From Tricholoma matsutake (lineage: Eukaryota > Basidiomycota > Agaricomycetes > Agaricales > Tricholomataceae), in assembly GCA_026075535.2 (NCBI GenBank), contig AP026547.1:4030001-4094000 (forward strand): a DNA stretch of 64,000 nt. Reading direction: 5' to 3'. Below, piece by piece: positions 1 to 13,594 of this stretch. Under the pieces are notes generated by a model that ran no database searches, was not told the DNA's origin, and saw nothing but the letters and a program-made list of their open reading frames with translations. How positions within the stretch are numbered: position 1 is the first letter of the stretch; the number at the start of each line of letters is the position of its first letter. The translations under genes and the position numbers were made by a program.

Positions 1-194
1 TCACCACGTCGACTCGCCTTTGCGCCGCCGCCACTTGTCGTCTACATCTGTTGACATTCCCATGACTCGTTTAGATACTTCTTGCTACACCCTTTGCCCC
101 CATCTTCTCTATGCGCCCCTTCCCAAGTCTTGTTGACACGTTTACATACATAGTCGTAGTTGGTCTTATACATCGCACCCCGTTTCGCTACCTC

Positions 195-420
195 AGTTGT
201 TTGCCCACGAAACACTGAGGTATAGTACTTACTCTTGTTTTCGTATCCTTTTACTCACTCTGTACATAGCATATTCTTTCAGGTATATTGATATATAGTT
301 GTTTGCCCACGAAACACTGAGGTATAGTACTTACTCTTGTTTTCGTATCCTTTTACTCACTCTGTACATAGCATATTCTTTCAGGTATATTGATATATAG
401 TTGTTTGCCCACGAAACACT
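195..420. repeat. Tandem repeat, 102-bp unit, about 2.2 copies
   Basis: Two consecutive 102-base units (195-296 and 297-398) look base-for-base identical, followed by a third partial copy that matches for its first 22 bases (399-420). After that the sequence jumps to a segment like the unit's later part (it resumes near 'gtattctttca'), so the third copy appears to carry an internal deletion. The array abuts the 5' edge of the retroelement open frame. I see no coding sense in the unit. The perfect identity implies a recent duplication, or an assembly artefact. Confidence 0.9.
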
Positions 421-1740
421 AAGCGTATTCTTTCACAAATGCCTACTCCATAGACACCATATCCAAAATGTAGGTGATGCCAAAGACCTTGCAAACCTCA
501 GACTCACTGAGGGCTATCAAGAATCCTGGTACTGCAGATGTAATGTTTGTACAACCATACAGCCCACTGGCTGCGAGCATCCATCAGACTGTATAAAACT
601 TGCTAATAGCTTAATAGAGACCCTACCCCCAAAATGGAACCCACGAGAACCCCAAAACAAAACCCCTGCTAACCCAGATAGTGGGACCAAAGGATGGCTA
701 CCCTTTCCCCCTGCCATCCTGACTGCAGAATCAGTCATGGACATATTCTGCATCTTCACCAAAGGTGAAACATCAGATGAGACACTAGCAGTAACAATAA
801 CTGAACCTGGACCAGAGACTGTAGTTGCTACCGATGGATCTGCCCTAGACATTGGTACCACCACTGCAAGAGCCAGAGCTGGGATTTTCTATACCAAAAA
901 TAACCCAAGAAATACATCCCTCAGACTGCCCCCAAACCTCCCTCAAACCAACCAGTTGGCAGAACTGATTGCAATCAAGTTCACTGCAGAGGACAACATT
1001 GAAACATCTGACCTATACATTGAAAGTAACTCAAGATATGCAATCAACACATTAACTACAAACCTCACCAAACATGAAGACCAGGGATACATAGGGATGG
1101 CAAATGCCAAAACCCTCCAGGCAACTGTAGCTGCACTGAGAAGCTGAAAAGGAAAAACCCACCTCAAGTGGGTGAAAGGACACTCTGGACATGCCTATAA
1201 TGAAGGGGCTGACCAAATGGCAAACCTAGGAGCACAAAAAGACCACCCAGATGCTATAGACATAACAATCCAGCCAAGACAATGAATAACTGGAGCAAAA
1301 CTAAGTAAGTTAACACAATCCCTAGCATATAAGGGGATCTGACAGAGGAAACTACAAACAAATCTGCATAAAAGAAGGGCAACTGAGCAAATGATTGACA
1401 AGATACAGCATGAGGTCAAAGATGCAACTGGTAAAATGCCTAGTGAAGACCAAATCTGGAATGTTATCCAGCATAAAGACTTCTCCAGAAATGCACGATA
1501 CTTCTTATGGATGACCACACATGATACAGAGTTGCAAGTACTGGCTGAAAGGATACCTCAGTGAGGAAGTATTGAATGTCTGCATTGCAACATACCCAAA
1601 ATCATGGATCATATACTAACCCACTGCGAAACTCTAAAAAGAGATATGGGAACTAGCTGAGCATATGTGGACCCAGAAAAATCTCGAATGGCGACAACCT
1701 TGGGTAGGCAACATAATAAGCTGGTGCAATTGCTGATTTC
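401..1740 (+). mobile_element. Decayed non-LTR-type retroelement segment: RNase H plus C-terminal zinc finger
   Basis: One forward frame stays open from about 401 to 1640 except for four stops, all TGA (1145, 1283, 1340, 1562). It encodes a type-1 RNase H domain: the first acidic site is in ATDGSALD (about 832-855), followed by the AELIAIKF helix and, after the first TGA, the KGHSG...GAD motif (about 1175-1215). Downstream is a C-x2-C-x7-H-x4-C zinc motif (CLHCNIPK..., about 1574-1630) of the kind that ends many fungal non-LTR polymerases. Near 1645 the homologous frame shifts by one and continues (WELAEHMWTQ, EWRQPWVG) to about 1735. The upstream reverse transcriptase is absent, so this is a 3' fragment. 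The listed start lies in the repeat and is not a real initiation codon. Confidence 0.8.
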
Positions 1741-2028
1741 AACGCAAACAATGAAAACATCTGGAGCAAAAATATTCCCTCCTTTCCTCTTCCTTCTTTG
1801 GTTAATTTTGATTAGTTTTGAATTATTTATCAGCAGGCTATGGTCACGGTCTGTCGCGAAGGTCCTTTTTAAGATGTAAGTTGATGTAACAATTTTCCAT
1901 GCAATACAGACTGAATAACAAATAAAGAAAACAATCAAAACAAAGCGAGCAACAAGACTGAATCCCTCCATTTCACAAGAGGGTTCCATCCACATATCGG
2001 AGCACCACTATTATTTTCCGCGAACATG
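1741..2028. other. Spacer between retroelement remnant and PHD gene
   Basis: AT-rich sequence, presumably the element's 3' flank together with the 3' UTR of the reverse-strand PHD gene. Short open frames here have no recognisable content. No terminal repeat or target-site duplication could be identified by eye. Confidence 0.4.
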
Positions 2029-5000
2029 TCACGAAGTCGGTGACTGGTAGGATGTGGGATGATACCTGAACTGCGACGGATGCTGAACTTGCTGCTGGTG
2101 TTGCAGGCTCGCAGGTTGCGGCTCAACGAGCAAAGGTAGACGATTGAAGTGCTGCCATTGTGCTTGGGTTTGTTCTTGTGCAGCAGGTACATGCAGACTC
2201 GCCCTAGTGGAGCGTTGATCGTGATGCTCATAATGCCCGACAGCACTACTTATGTTCGCGGTCGAGGTCACACCAGCGTAGGGCGTGGTACTAAAACTAG
2301 ACGCACGTTGTGCCGCCGGAGTGGTGACGTTCCATCGCGTTTGAGATGTCTGTTGCTGAGCATGGTTTGCCTGCGTATGAGGCATTGCGAGAGAAAGTAA
2401 CACACCTGATAGGACTGGCTACTACCGTTGGATATCGTATGCTGCCCAGGCTGACCAGACAAAGTATTTATTGCATGGTGACCATACGGCTGCGTGTGCC
2501 CAGATGCATTATACTGTTGTTGCAGGGGAGACGACGAGAACCCACGTTGCTGCGGCTGGTAGTGGCTAAACGCAATCGTGGTGGCTGCACCATACGGTTG
2601 TTGCTGAGGAGGGTGAGACTGGTGCTGCGGCACATGCTGTTGACGTTGACGTTGTCGAGCGTGTATACCAGGTCCAGACAAAGACGGCGCCGAACGTACA
2701 TTCGAAACATGCTGCTCGCGTGTATACGATCCACTGCTTCCATCCACTGGGGCGGGCTGAAGAGCTGGCTGGCTCCCAACAGCACCCATGTATGGGTTGG
2801 AATTGACACCGCCGTACTTGGTTCCACCGTGCCCCAAGTATGGGGTTGGGTCGAGCTGGTCCCCGCCCATACTCATCGACGACTGGACTCCTCCGGCACT
2901 GCGACCAGTGCTAGCTCCGAGCCCCCTGCTGCTACCCTCAGCTTTGGGGAAAGTAACACCAGCCCGATGGGCCCGACACTTTAGACAGAAAAATTCGACC
3001 ACATCCCAGTTCCGGCGACTTCGTCCCGCCTGCTGGTCTGCACGATCGTGACATGCTATATGCTGCCATTTAGAGCAGAGGCCGCATGACATCATGGGGG
3101 TGCCGTCGTCCTGGAGGGTAATTAATCAATATCGAGAATTGGGGGAAGGAAGCACTGACAAGATTAATCCCGTGCCGATGACAGATCTCGCAATCGAGCT
3201 CCCAATCGTCGCCGGCTGGCGTACGTGACCCACTCCCTGTTGTAGGGGTGGCCGCCACAAGGTGACCATTACCGTTGTGATGGTATCGGGAGTCAAGAAG
3301 GGCGCCATTGGTTAGTGGCTTTGTCGGATGTAAACGGTGTGATACTATTCCGCCGCCCAGGACGTCGAGATGCACATGCGAGCTGCATCGAAGTTGTGTT
3401 AGAGGACAAAAGAAAAATCAATACCCAAACATACTCTTTCAGGCTGCTCTCCTTCGCCTTATCATCCACTTCAACACTAGCCATCCTCTCCCTCTCTTCC
3501 CTCTCCCTTCTCCTCGTCTCCCTCGCAGTCTCCCTCCTCTCCCTATCAGCCTCCTCCTTTCTCTGCCTTGCTTCTGCCCGCCGTGTACGAGAGTGACGTT
3601 CTTCCTCTTCTGCAAGCTTGCGTGCGGCCGCCTCGGCCTCTTCCCTTTCAGACTGACGCAGGAGGAGCCGAGAAGAGCGCTTGCGTTGCGTGACTGCGAG
3701 AGAGAGGCGCTTTTTTCGTTCAATTTCCTATGCGGCGAGAGATACATTTAGAGGGGATTGTACAAGAAACTTGAGAGCGGGAGATTCACCCGAAGCTCCT
3801 CAGTGACTTCTGGCACGATCACGTTCACCAGAACCTTGTACAGCGCCTTTTCGAGATAATGCGTTGCCTTGGAGAAACGTTCCGCGATGTGCTCCCATTC
3901 GTAGAGGGTCACACACATCTGCAAACCTTGTAAGTAGAGAATGATATTATTTGGATGAGGCAAACACACTGTTTCCCACTCAATGAAACCCTCTGGCAGG
4001 ACAGATGTGCCTTCAAAGCCTTTGTCGTCCACGGGCTTCGTCTCTAGCACCTCTTCCTGCTTGACGTCCTGTGCTATTTCTTCCTCTTCTTCCCCCCCTG
4101 TGAGGACTTCGGAGTGGTCATCCTCCCCGTCCTCATCATTATCCGCGGCACTTTCATTCTCTTCACTCAGTTCTGTCAGATCACTGACCTCGCTCCCTTC
4201 CCTCTCCAATCCTGTCTTGACAGCAGCATCATGAAGCCAGTCCTCCTCTTCCTTTTCTTTCCCATCATTCATCTTCTCCCCCTCCTCACCAGCTAACCAC
4301 TCTTGCGGCACAGCCTGCCACTCCCCCTCATCGACTTCTCTAGTGCAACCCCTCAACCGTGCACTAATCCGCGTCCCCATGGCACGATCCCTCACCTTCC
4401 CCTTTCTCGAAATCACAGTAGTTGCACAATTGTCAACAGACAAACTCGAAATCATCTGCCCCCGCCGACTACTCCGTAACGTAGATTGTGACCGGACAAG
4501 TGCAGCTGCTTGCCTATTGAGTTCTTCAAGCTCTTTAGCCTGTGCGTTGAGCTTCAAATTTGCCTGCGCCTTAGCTGCTCTGCCTCTCCCCGTTCCTGAC
4601 AATGTGTCAAGTGTGGATTGGGATTTCGGAGAGGGAGGGGAGTCCTGGAGTCGTGGCCGCTTGGAAGAGTATTTGGAGGGTGATGGAGGGGGTGGGTCTG
4701 CGCCCCATTTGCGTTTGAGGGAGTTGGATTGAGAGATAGAGGGCTTGTCTTTGGCTTTGTAGTTTAGGGTCGCGTTAGGTTTTGGTTTTGGTTTTGGTTT
4801 TGGTTTTGATTTCGGAGGACGTAGTCTGGGTATGGGGCGTTGAATCCATAAACGATCGGCTGGAACGAACGAAGAAAGAGTAAACGCGTGTCGGATTGGA
4901 GGAAGAATTAAGCGCACCTCCGATTAACCAATACGCATTTTTCTTACTGTCGTAACCAATGGGTTCAATGCGCTGTCGATACATGTTAGTTCATATATAA

Positions 5001-5969
5001 CCAAGGCCTGAGCAATCTTAAACATACCCATGAAGCATCATCGTTGTCGCTCCGCATCAAGGTCCTCAGGCGCGTGGGGTTGTGGAATTGCCACTCAGTG
5101 ACCAAATGCATCGAATCGAGCTTTGTAAGCATAGGTAGTTCGAGCCAATCTTTCGACTCTCCCTGCTCTTCTGTGTAGTCTCCGAGGCGACCGGACGGAA
5201 TCTGGAGAGAATCGGGCTCGGAAGGTTGCATGGATAGACCTTTTGTGCTGGCACCGAGGCTGAGGGCACGGTCGAGCTCGAGGGTACTAGCCCGCGTAAA
5301 TTCGGAAGGATGTATCTCTGCATCCGTGTATGGGTCTGCATTCGCGTTCGCGTCGGGGTGTGGCTGGAACTCGGACTGGATGCTTGGATCGGGTTTGTTC
5401 TCATCGAGGTCTGGGGCTATGACGTTCTCTGTAACGAGAGGGTCACCTTCATCCAGCGCTGGGGAGATGGAACGCGGTTTCGGGGACGGGGCGCGTGGTT
5501 CTGGGCCAATTGGATTGGCGGCGGGGTCGCGTTTGCGGTACTGCTTGCGGAGAGCAGTCTGCCAGTTGTCGAGGCTGTTAGGGGTGATAATCAAAGGCAA
5601 TGAATGATATTCCGTAATGTTCATACTTACGAGACTTTGCGGTCGTAGGAGAGGGTGTAGAGTAGTCGTTGCATGATACGAGGTAGGACGACGGAAAAGC
5701 CACGGACGAGGTCGTCTTCGATGTCCTGTGTATGAAGAATAAGTTGGTGTTCACTTGTAATTTTTGTGGCAACATACGTTGAGAGAAATGTCATTCATTG
5801 GAAAAAGGATATGAAAAGTGAAGAAGAACTGGCTGAACGCAGCCCACTTCCATTGAGTGCGTAAGAGGGCCAGATGCTCGGACGATGAAGGGGGTGGTGA
5901 GGAGGTCTGATGTTGAGGAGGAGGAGAGATTTGGAGAGATTGGTCGCGGACGGAAGAGCGGCGAGGCAT
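2029..5969 (-). CDS. PHD-finger chromatin protein with DDT/WHIM-like N-terminal region
   Basis: Nine exons give about 1173 residues: 5778-5969, 5631-5725, 5028-5574, 4918-4972, 3790-4859, 3435-3727, 3160-3382, 2406-3110, 2029-2370 (read right to left). Phases agree at every junction. Residues about 30-110 resemble a DDT domain, and the stretch IEPIGYDSKKNAYWLIG followed by DRLWIQRP (about residues 275-310) matches the WHIM-type motif of ISWI-partner proteins such as RSF1 and CECR2. A charged, partly coiled Glu/Arg region follows. A PHD finger lies near residues 812-862 (CEIC, CGLC, HIAC, CLKC; its coding sequence is split by an intron after HGINL), then a Gln/Ser-rich tail. Family knowledge suggests a nuclear role in chromatin remodelling and histone-tail reading. 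The partner complex is inference. Confidence 0.8.
4778..4808. repeat. Hexanucleotide (GGTTTT) microsatellite inside the PHD gene
   Basis: Five units of GGTTTT plus one base lie in the fifth exon of the reverse-strand PHD gene and encode a run of Lys-Pro dipeptides. Because the unit is 6 bases, length changes keep the reading frame, so the Lys-Pro run can vary between strains without breaking the gene. Confidence 0.9.
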
Positions 5970-6220
5970 CCTGCTGGACGGAATCTGTAAATAAAAGTAC
6001 TCCGTCTATGTCTATGGCAGTTTTGATGTCTGAGCGTTCGCTGGTACTCTCCAGCTAGATTATTGTCTCAGAGCCCCTCAGAAGAGCTCTTTTATACTGT
6101 AAACAAATGATTTTGTGAGCGTAGAGAACGTAGAGAACGACGAGCTCGACGACGAGTACGACGACGATACTAGTTCTCAACTTGGAACACTGTCGTTACG
6201 TAATTCATTACCAACTGGCC

Positions 6221-7101
6221 ATGGACGAGATTATCTTGAGAACGTTGGGAAAGGATATAACACAGCAACAGCTCGTCGATTGCGCAAAGTTGTTCTCGGA
6301 AAACTATGGCGTCTGGAGCAACGTCGCACAGGATCATTTCAAGTTTTTATCTCCAGGTTGGTTACCGCGATAGGAGTATTTCGCTGGTTGATTTGCATTA
6401 CAGGTTCTCGAATCAAAATGTCCACTGTCAAGCTACAGTCTGAATGTCTGCCATCCAGAGAGAACACTATCCTCGTTACTTGCATCACTTCTGGAACATT
6501 GGTAGGACATGCTTTTGCTACCACTTGGGATTACGGTGAAGGTCGTCTGCCTCCATCCACCTTCTTTCCTACTTCCCAAGCTTATCCCATTCACGTAGGT
6601 ACAGTGTGTTGGATCACCCAGCTCGTTGTCCGAAAGGATCAATGAGATCGTGGAATCGCTACTTTCCTTTTGAAACAAGTCAGGAGTCCAGAACATACCG
6701 CCTTCGGCCTCGTGTCTTCGCATCCTGTAGCTTGTCTTGCGCTGTGCCGACTTGGGAGTTAGTTATCCCAATCACACTCGTATCTTTCATATATTCATTT
6801 TTATCTACGCACAGGAACAAATCTGTCGGACTTGGACATGAACTTCATCCAGGCGAATATTCGCCCTGTCCTCAGATCTACTCCTGTTGAATACTTGAAG
6901 AAAGCAGAGCTTCGTGGCATACTTTTCGAAGAAGCACCCAAGGAGCCCGGCTCTGTTTGCTGTCTTTTCACGTCTTTCTATGTCGATCACATTGAACCTA
7001 TGGAGGCTCGTAGTAAATTCAATGGATGGCCACTTGGAGAGCTTCCTGAAGGCCATGAATTCCTCGTCCTTGTTAAAGCACCTCCGGCATTCCAGGGGTA
7101 A
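6221..7101 (+). pseudogene. GNAT-like acetyltransferase gene interrupted by one in-frame TGA
   Basis: Four exons (6221-6356, 6404-6541, 6599-6757, 6815-7101) join in phase to 240 codons resembling a family of fungal GNAT-fold proteins (LFSENYGVW near the N-terminus, LVGHAFATTWDYG, WITQLVV, VSSHPVACLAL, FYVDHIEPMEA, PEGHEFLVL). Codon 107 is TGA (6643-6645), between KDQ and DRGIATFLL. This is the start of motif A, which binds acetyl-CoA through the R/Q-x-x-G-x-G/A loop. One C-to-T change from CGA (Arg) would explain it. No splice option within the usual intron length removes it. All other exons and splice sites look intact, so the lesion is recent, strain-specific, or a sequencing error. Substrate unknown. 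Confidence 0.65.
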
Positions 7102-7195
7102 AGCTGTCCTATATGTTCCCATCCTTCGTTAGCTTAACTTCCTACATCGTGTACTCATTCAATGACCTGGGGTATCATAACAACAATGCATTGAC

Positions 7196-8274
7196 CTACA
7201 AACATACCTCCTTAATAAACGATGCCATCTCCTCGATCATCGCTTCCGTGCAATCATGCTTCACACCCAGATGCACACTCACCCTCTTCACACCCTCCCC
7301 TACTTCCAACCCCTTTATGAACTTCTCACTCGCACGCCACGGCACCAACGGGTCCATCTCCCCTGAGAGCACCAATATCCGCTTTCCCAGAAAAGGGTTG
7401 GCCGGCGATGTCTCAGAATAGGCTGACGATGCCGGATCTACACGTTCAACAAGCGCCTTGAAGCTCTCCGGGAAGAAAGGCGCACTGAACGGCACATTTG
7501 CCTTTCGCGCCCGCCGTTTCATGAGCGCTAGGTAGTCTGGACATCCGATTATAGGGATCCCGATTTTGATGCGCGGGTCTGTCGCGACTGTTGCCATACA
7601 CTTTGTAAATAGTAGCAGGACGTGACTTGCCTGTACAAAGCCCTATCCACGTAGAGTGCCCCCCGAGGCTGATGCCCGCGACGCCCCACTCGATGATCGT
7701 GCGCTCGTCATTAGGATAGAGGAAGGAGGGCAAAAAGTCGATCAAAAACGACACGTCTCGTGCAGTGCCGGCTATAAAAGGCGTTTGTACTTGCTCAGCA
7801 AGACATAGGTGGCCTCACTTTGGATAGCATACATGTCGAGCCTAAACCAATATCGCAAGAACAGAAATGAGAAAATGTATTTGGAATTGCAATGGATACT
7901 TGCGCATGTCGATTATTCCTTTCATCAGTGTCTGTGTGGCCCCACCCATCGTTCGCCTTGGGATCTGTAAGTCGATGCCCATGGTTCCTCTGATCCTAGT
8001 ACAAGACGCCGCGTCAACACAATCAGTGGAGGCAGGCATGTACGTTGAAGCCCACAAAAGTCACAACCACAAGATCCCGTTTTTGAATGGAGGTCGTAGA
8101 GAGTGCCTGCTCGACTACGGTCCGTGCGATGGGGTCGATCTTCTCGGCGGAGCCGTGCCTTCCATGGAGGAGGAAGAAACCTACAACAGGTTGGGTCCCA
8201 GCCGCGCTGTCAACTTTTGAGTAGATGTTAACAGGCAGCCCTCCAACATTAAGGTCTTGCTTGGTGACCGACAT
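7196..8274 (-). CDS. Alpha/beta-hydrolase fold protein
   Basis: Five exons (8056-8274, 7904-7995, 7819-7841, 7637-7771, 7196-7587) give about 286 residues. Visible features are the oxyanion-side segment FLLHGRHGSAE, the strand-turn FDQRNHG, the nucleophile elbow GISLGGHS (Ser at its centre), GIPIIGCPDY, an Asp region (LSGEMDPLVPW) and a late His (KHDCTEAM). Together these make a Ser-Asp-His triad typical of fungal esterase/prolyl-oligopeptidase-like hydrolases of this length. The third exon is only 23 nt. The intron at 7842-7903 has a GC donor (GCAAGT) required by frame. The intron at 7588-7636 could use GT (chosen here) or GC. A donor-like GTATGT overlaps the last codons, so the final few residues are uncertain. 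Substrate unknown. Confidence 0.8.
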
Positions 8275-8552
8275 GCTGGTTAGTTATCAAAGTACGGTTG
8301 AACAAATTTAAATTACATGCATTTAGGACGTTATACAGGTAAAAGGTAAAACAAACACTGCATGGGTGATAATTGATAATGAGAACTGGTTGTCTACAAA
8401 TCTATATGGTGCCATCCTACAACAACAGATGCTGAAGAGAAATTAGAGAGGCATGCGAGACAACAAGACGTGAGAGGGGCCATTCCATTTGCACTGCGAG
8501 CAGGCTGTGGGAAGGTGTGGAAGACGTCCTGGGCAATCGAGGGTCCTATCGT

Positions 8553-11300
<2,748 letters not shown>

Positions 11301-12281
11301 TTGTAAAAGGGATGAAAGGGAATGCAATGCAAAGGAAACGAGGTGGCCGCACGTTGACAAAAAAAAAATTTACAGATAAGCAACAAATATAAACAAGGCA
11401 CTGCTTGAGAAGCAAGGCGCTTCAGCGCTTAAGCAGCTTTGAAAATGTATCGTGTCTCTTCTTCTACGACAATATTGATAGTCAGTGCTGGTCATACAAT
11501 AACACTGGATTTATCTACATCGTGATCTCACTGTGTAAGTTAACGCAGTCTCAACTATCTCCAGCTGTTTTTCGTCGGGACCGCCGGCCACGAGCACGGT
11601 GGTGCCAGTGGATCTTGTTATTCAGACACGTATTAAGGAGACACTTAGTTACAAGGGAACTTGAAGAGGGACTACTTATTGCCGACTATGATGACGTGAA
11701 GTACCTGGCCCATTTGTTGAACATGTAGTAGGTTCCAAGCGATATACCGCTGCAGAACTGCCAGTGGAAATGCTTCGGGGCGTTGCGGAAAACGACTCAT
11801 GTCTTCTGCGTTTGAGAGCCTCCAGTACACGCTGTTTGTTCAGCTAATTTTTGCAGGTACATGACTCTCCGCAATCCACACCTTTATGTATATGACATGA
11901 GTCGCATGACAAATGACTGCCGTTGCAGCCTGCACATCAGCAGAGCATTCACCGATCTGTCAAATTGACGGCCTTACAGTCCAGGTGCCCAGCGTTCACA
12001 GATGCGTACGCCTGCTTATCTGTAAACGTCAGTTCTTCGAGCGATGTAGCATACACAAGTTTATGTAAACGCGTGAATCAGAATATTCCCACTCAGGTAG
12101 GTGTTATATATGCGATATGATAGTAAGGACAGCAGGGCTACAATGTACGACGGGTATCTGGTCAGCTGGGTACTATTAAATGAGGATACGATTCTTCTGT
12201 CCGTGTAGATTGATAGAGTGTTCGAATAAAGAATAAAGAGAGGAAATGCAAACCCTGAATGGAAAACGAAATAGTTCAAGT
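11301..12281. other. Intergenic region between DBP2 5' end and RSR1 3' end
   Basis: About 980 nt holding the DBP2 promoter/5' UTR on the right side of that gene and the 3' flank of the GTPase gene. A forward open stretch around 11560-11728 (RELEEGLLIADYDDVKYLAHLL) looks mildly protein-like, but I could not link it to a family or to further exons. No RNA gene seen. Confidence 0.4.
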
Positions 12282-13325
12282 TTACATGACTACGCAGATC
12301 GAGGGGCGCTTCTTCGGTTTGCGCGGAGGGTCAACCAGATACCTAGTACGCATCTGCCTCAGAAGATCCTCGAATACTTCCGTGACATGCCAGTTGCGCT
12401 TGGCAGATGTTTCGTAAAAGGGTAGATCCCACTGGCTGGCGAGGGATTGAATGGTACTGCGTTGGACTTCGCGTTCGTTGACTAGATCAAGCTTCGTACC
12501 AACAACAACGATAGGAATACCCTTCGAGGGTGGCAAATTTGTCTTCCAGTATTCAATGTGGGGGAATGTGGAAAAATGCTCACGGTATCCGCGCCTTTGA
12601 TACGGTAGATCTGTTTTCGGAGATTGTCGACTTCCCTGAGACTTGCTTCCTGGGTTAGGCTGGACAAAAATGTAGAACTACATTTGGGAAGTTTTGGTCG
12701 AATACTTGCCTAAATACGAGTATAAAACCTCGCCCGGTCTGCGACAGAAAGGATGAAACCGCGTGGAATGAAGAAAACCCACAACGCAGACCTTGATGTA
12801 TAATTCGTTCAAAGAGGTGAATTGTTCCGCTCCCGCTGTGTCGAGGACTTCAAGCTGGATGCGGTGATGAAATTAGCACGAGCAAGGGTACGTGGTGTGG
12901 AAATAAAAATACATAAACCACTTGAAGTAAAATCACCAAAGGGTGAGTGGATGATGAAGAGAAATTAAACGAAGAGCCAGATACGCGATGAAATTGGCAC
13001 GCACGGAAGACAATTGTCCATCTACTGTTAGTGTTCGACGATATTCTTCTGCAGTGTACGCGGTCACAAACCAATGACACACGAGAGTGTGCGCACAGAA
13101 TTCACCTTCGATCGTTGGGTCATAATGTTCGACGAAGACATCCCTGATAAAACGGACTAGGACGCGTGTGGCACTTGAATAATAGCTGTTTATTGGTTAA
13201 AGTATACCTGTTAGCGCAGACTTTCCAACGCCTCCAGCTAGAGGCTTGCGGGTCAGTGTAAGGCTCGATCCACAATGTCATAGCGACGAATTACCTCCAA
13301 GGACGACGACATTGAATTGACGCAT
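12282..13325 (-). CDS. RSR1: Ras-family small GTPase, Rsr1/Rap1-like
   Basis: Eight exons (13295-13325, 13208-13237, 13106-13156, 13005-13048, 12792-12854, 12710-12738, 12584-12659, 12282-12542) give 194 residues. Seen directly: P-loop GAGGVGKS (Gly12), effector region YDPTIEEEYR (32-41), DTAGAEQF (57-64), VVGTKLD (G4), ETSAKR (G5), and C-terminal CaaX box CVVM after a Lys/Arg-rich stretch (KPKKRP). Residue 61 is Ala instead of the Ras Gln. Rap proteins have Thr and yeast Rsr1 has Ile at this site, and the SLNELYIK/SLTQEASLREVDNLR segments also favour Rsr1/Rap over Ras. Expected role: polarity-site selection at the plasma membrane after prenylation. The intron at 12660-12709 has a GC donor, and the intron at 12855-13004 is 150 nt. 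Confidence 0.9.
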
Positions 13326-13594
13326 GGCGTGGAAAGCACAGAGAATGTAAAACGTGATAGCGAAGCTGACGAGGGTATCGAGAGAGATGGTCCGCACCCA
13401 GAACGCGATCTATAGATACAGAAAGAGAGCAATAGAAAGAGATGAGATGGAATTGAAATTTGTGTTCAGGTCGTCGGTAAAAGATCCTGAATTCCGTCGT
13501 GAGAGCCTTGAACTGGGCGCTTTGATCCAACTTGCTGGTCACACCTTGAATCCCTTTGCCCTGCACTCTCGCTTCCACCGCAGTTTGGCTTCAC
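13326..13594. promoter_or_regulatory. Divergent promoter between RSR1-like GTPase and cyclophilin genes
   Basis: 269 bases separate two start codons facing away from each other, so both promoters and 5' UTRs must fit here. No clear TATA box is seen for either gene. The assignment is from gene arrangement only. Confidence 0.5.

Noticed and set aside
3308..3751. Forward Pro/Leu/Ser-rich open frames
   Set aside because: Antisense to the Glu/Arg-rich coiled region of the PHD protein; composition reflects the opposite strand.
7588..7636. A second GC-AG intron in the hydrolase gene
   Set aside because: A GT donor four bases upstream also keeps frame and gives a family-like spacing between the nucleophile Ser and DPR, so GT-AG is simpler.
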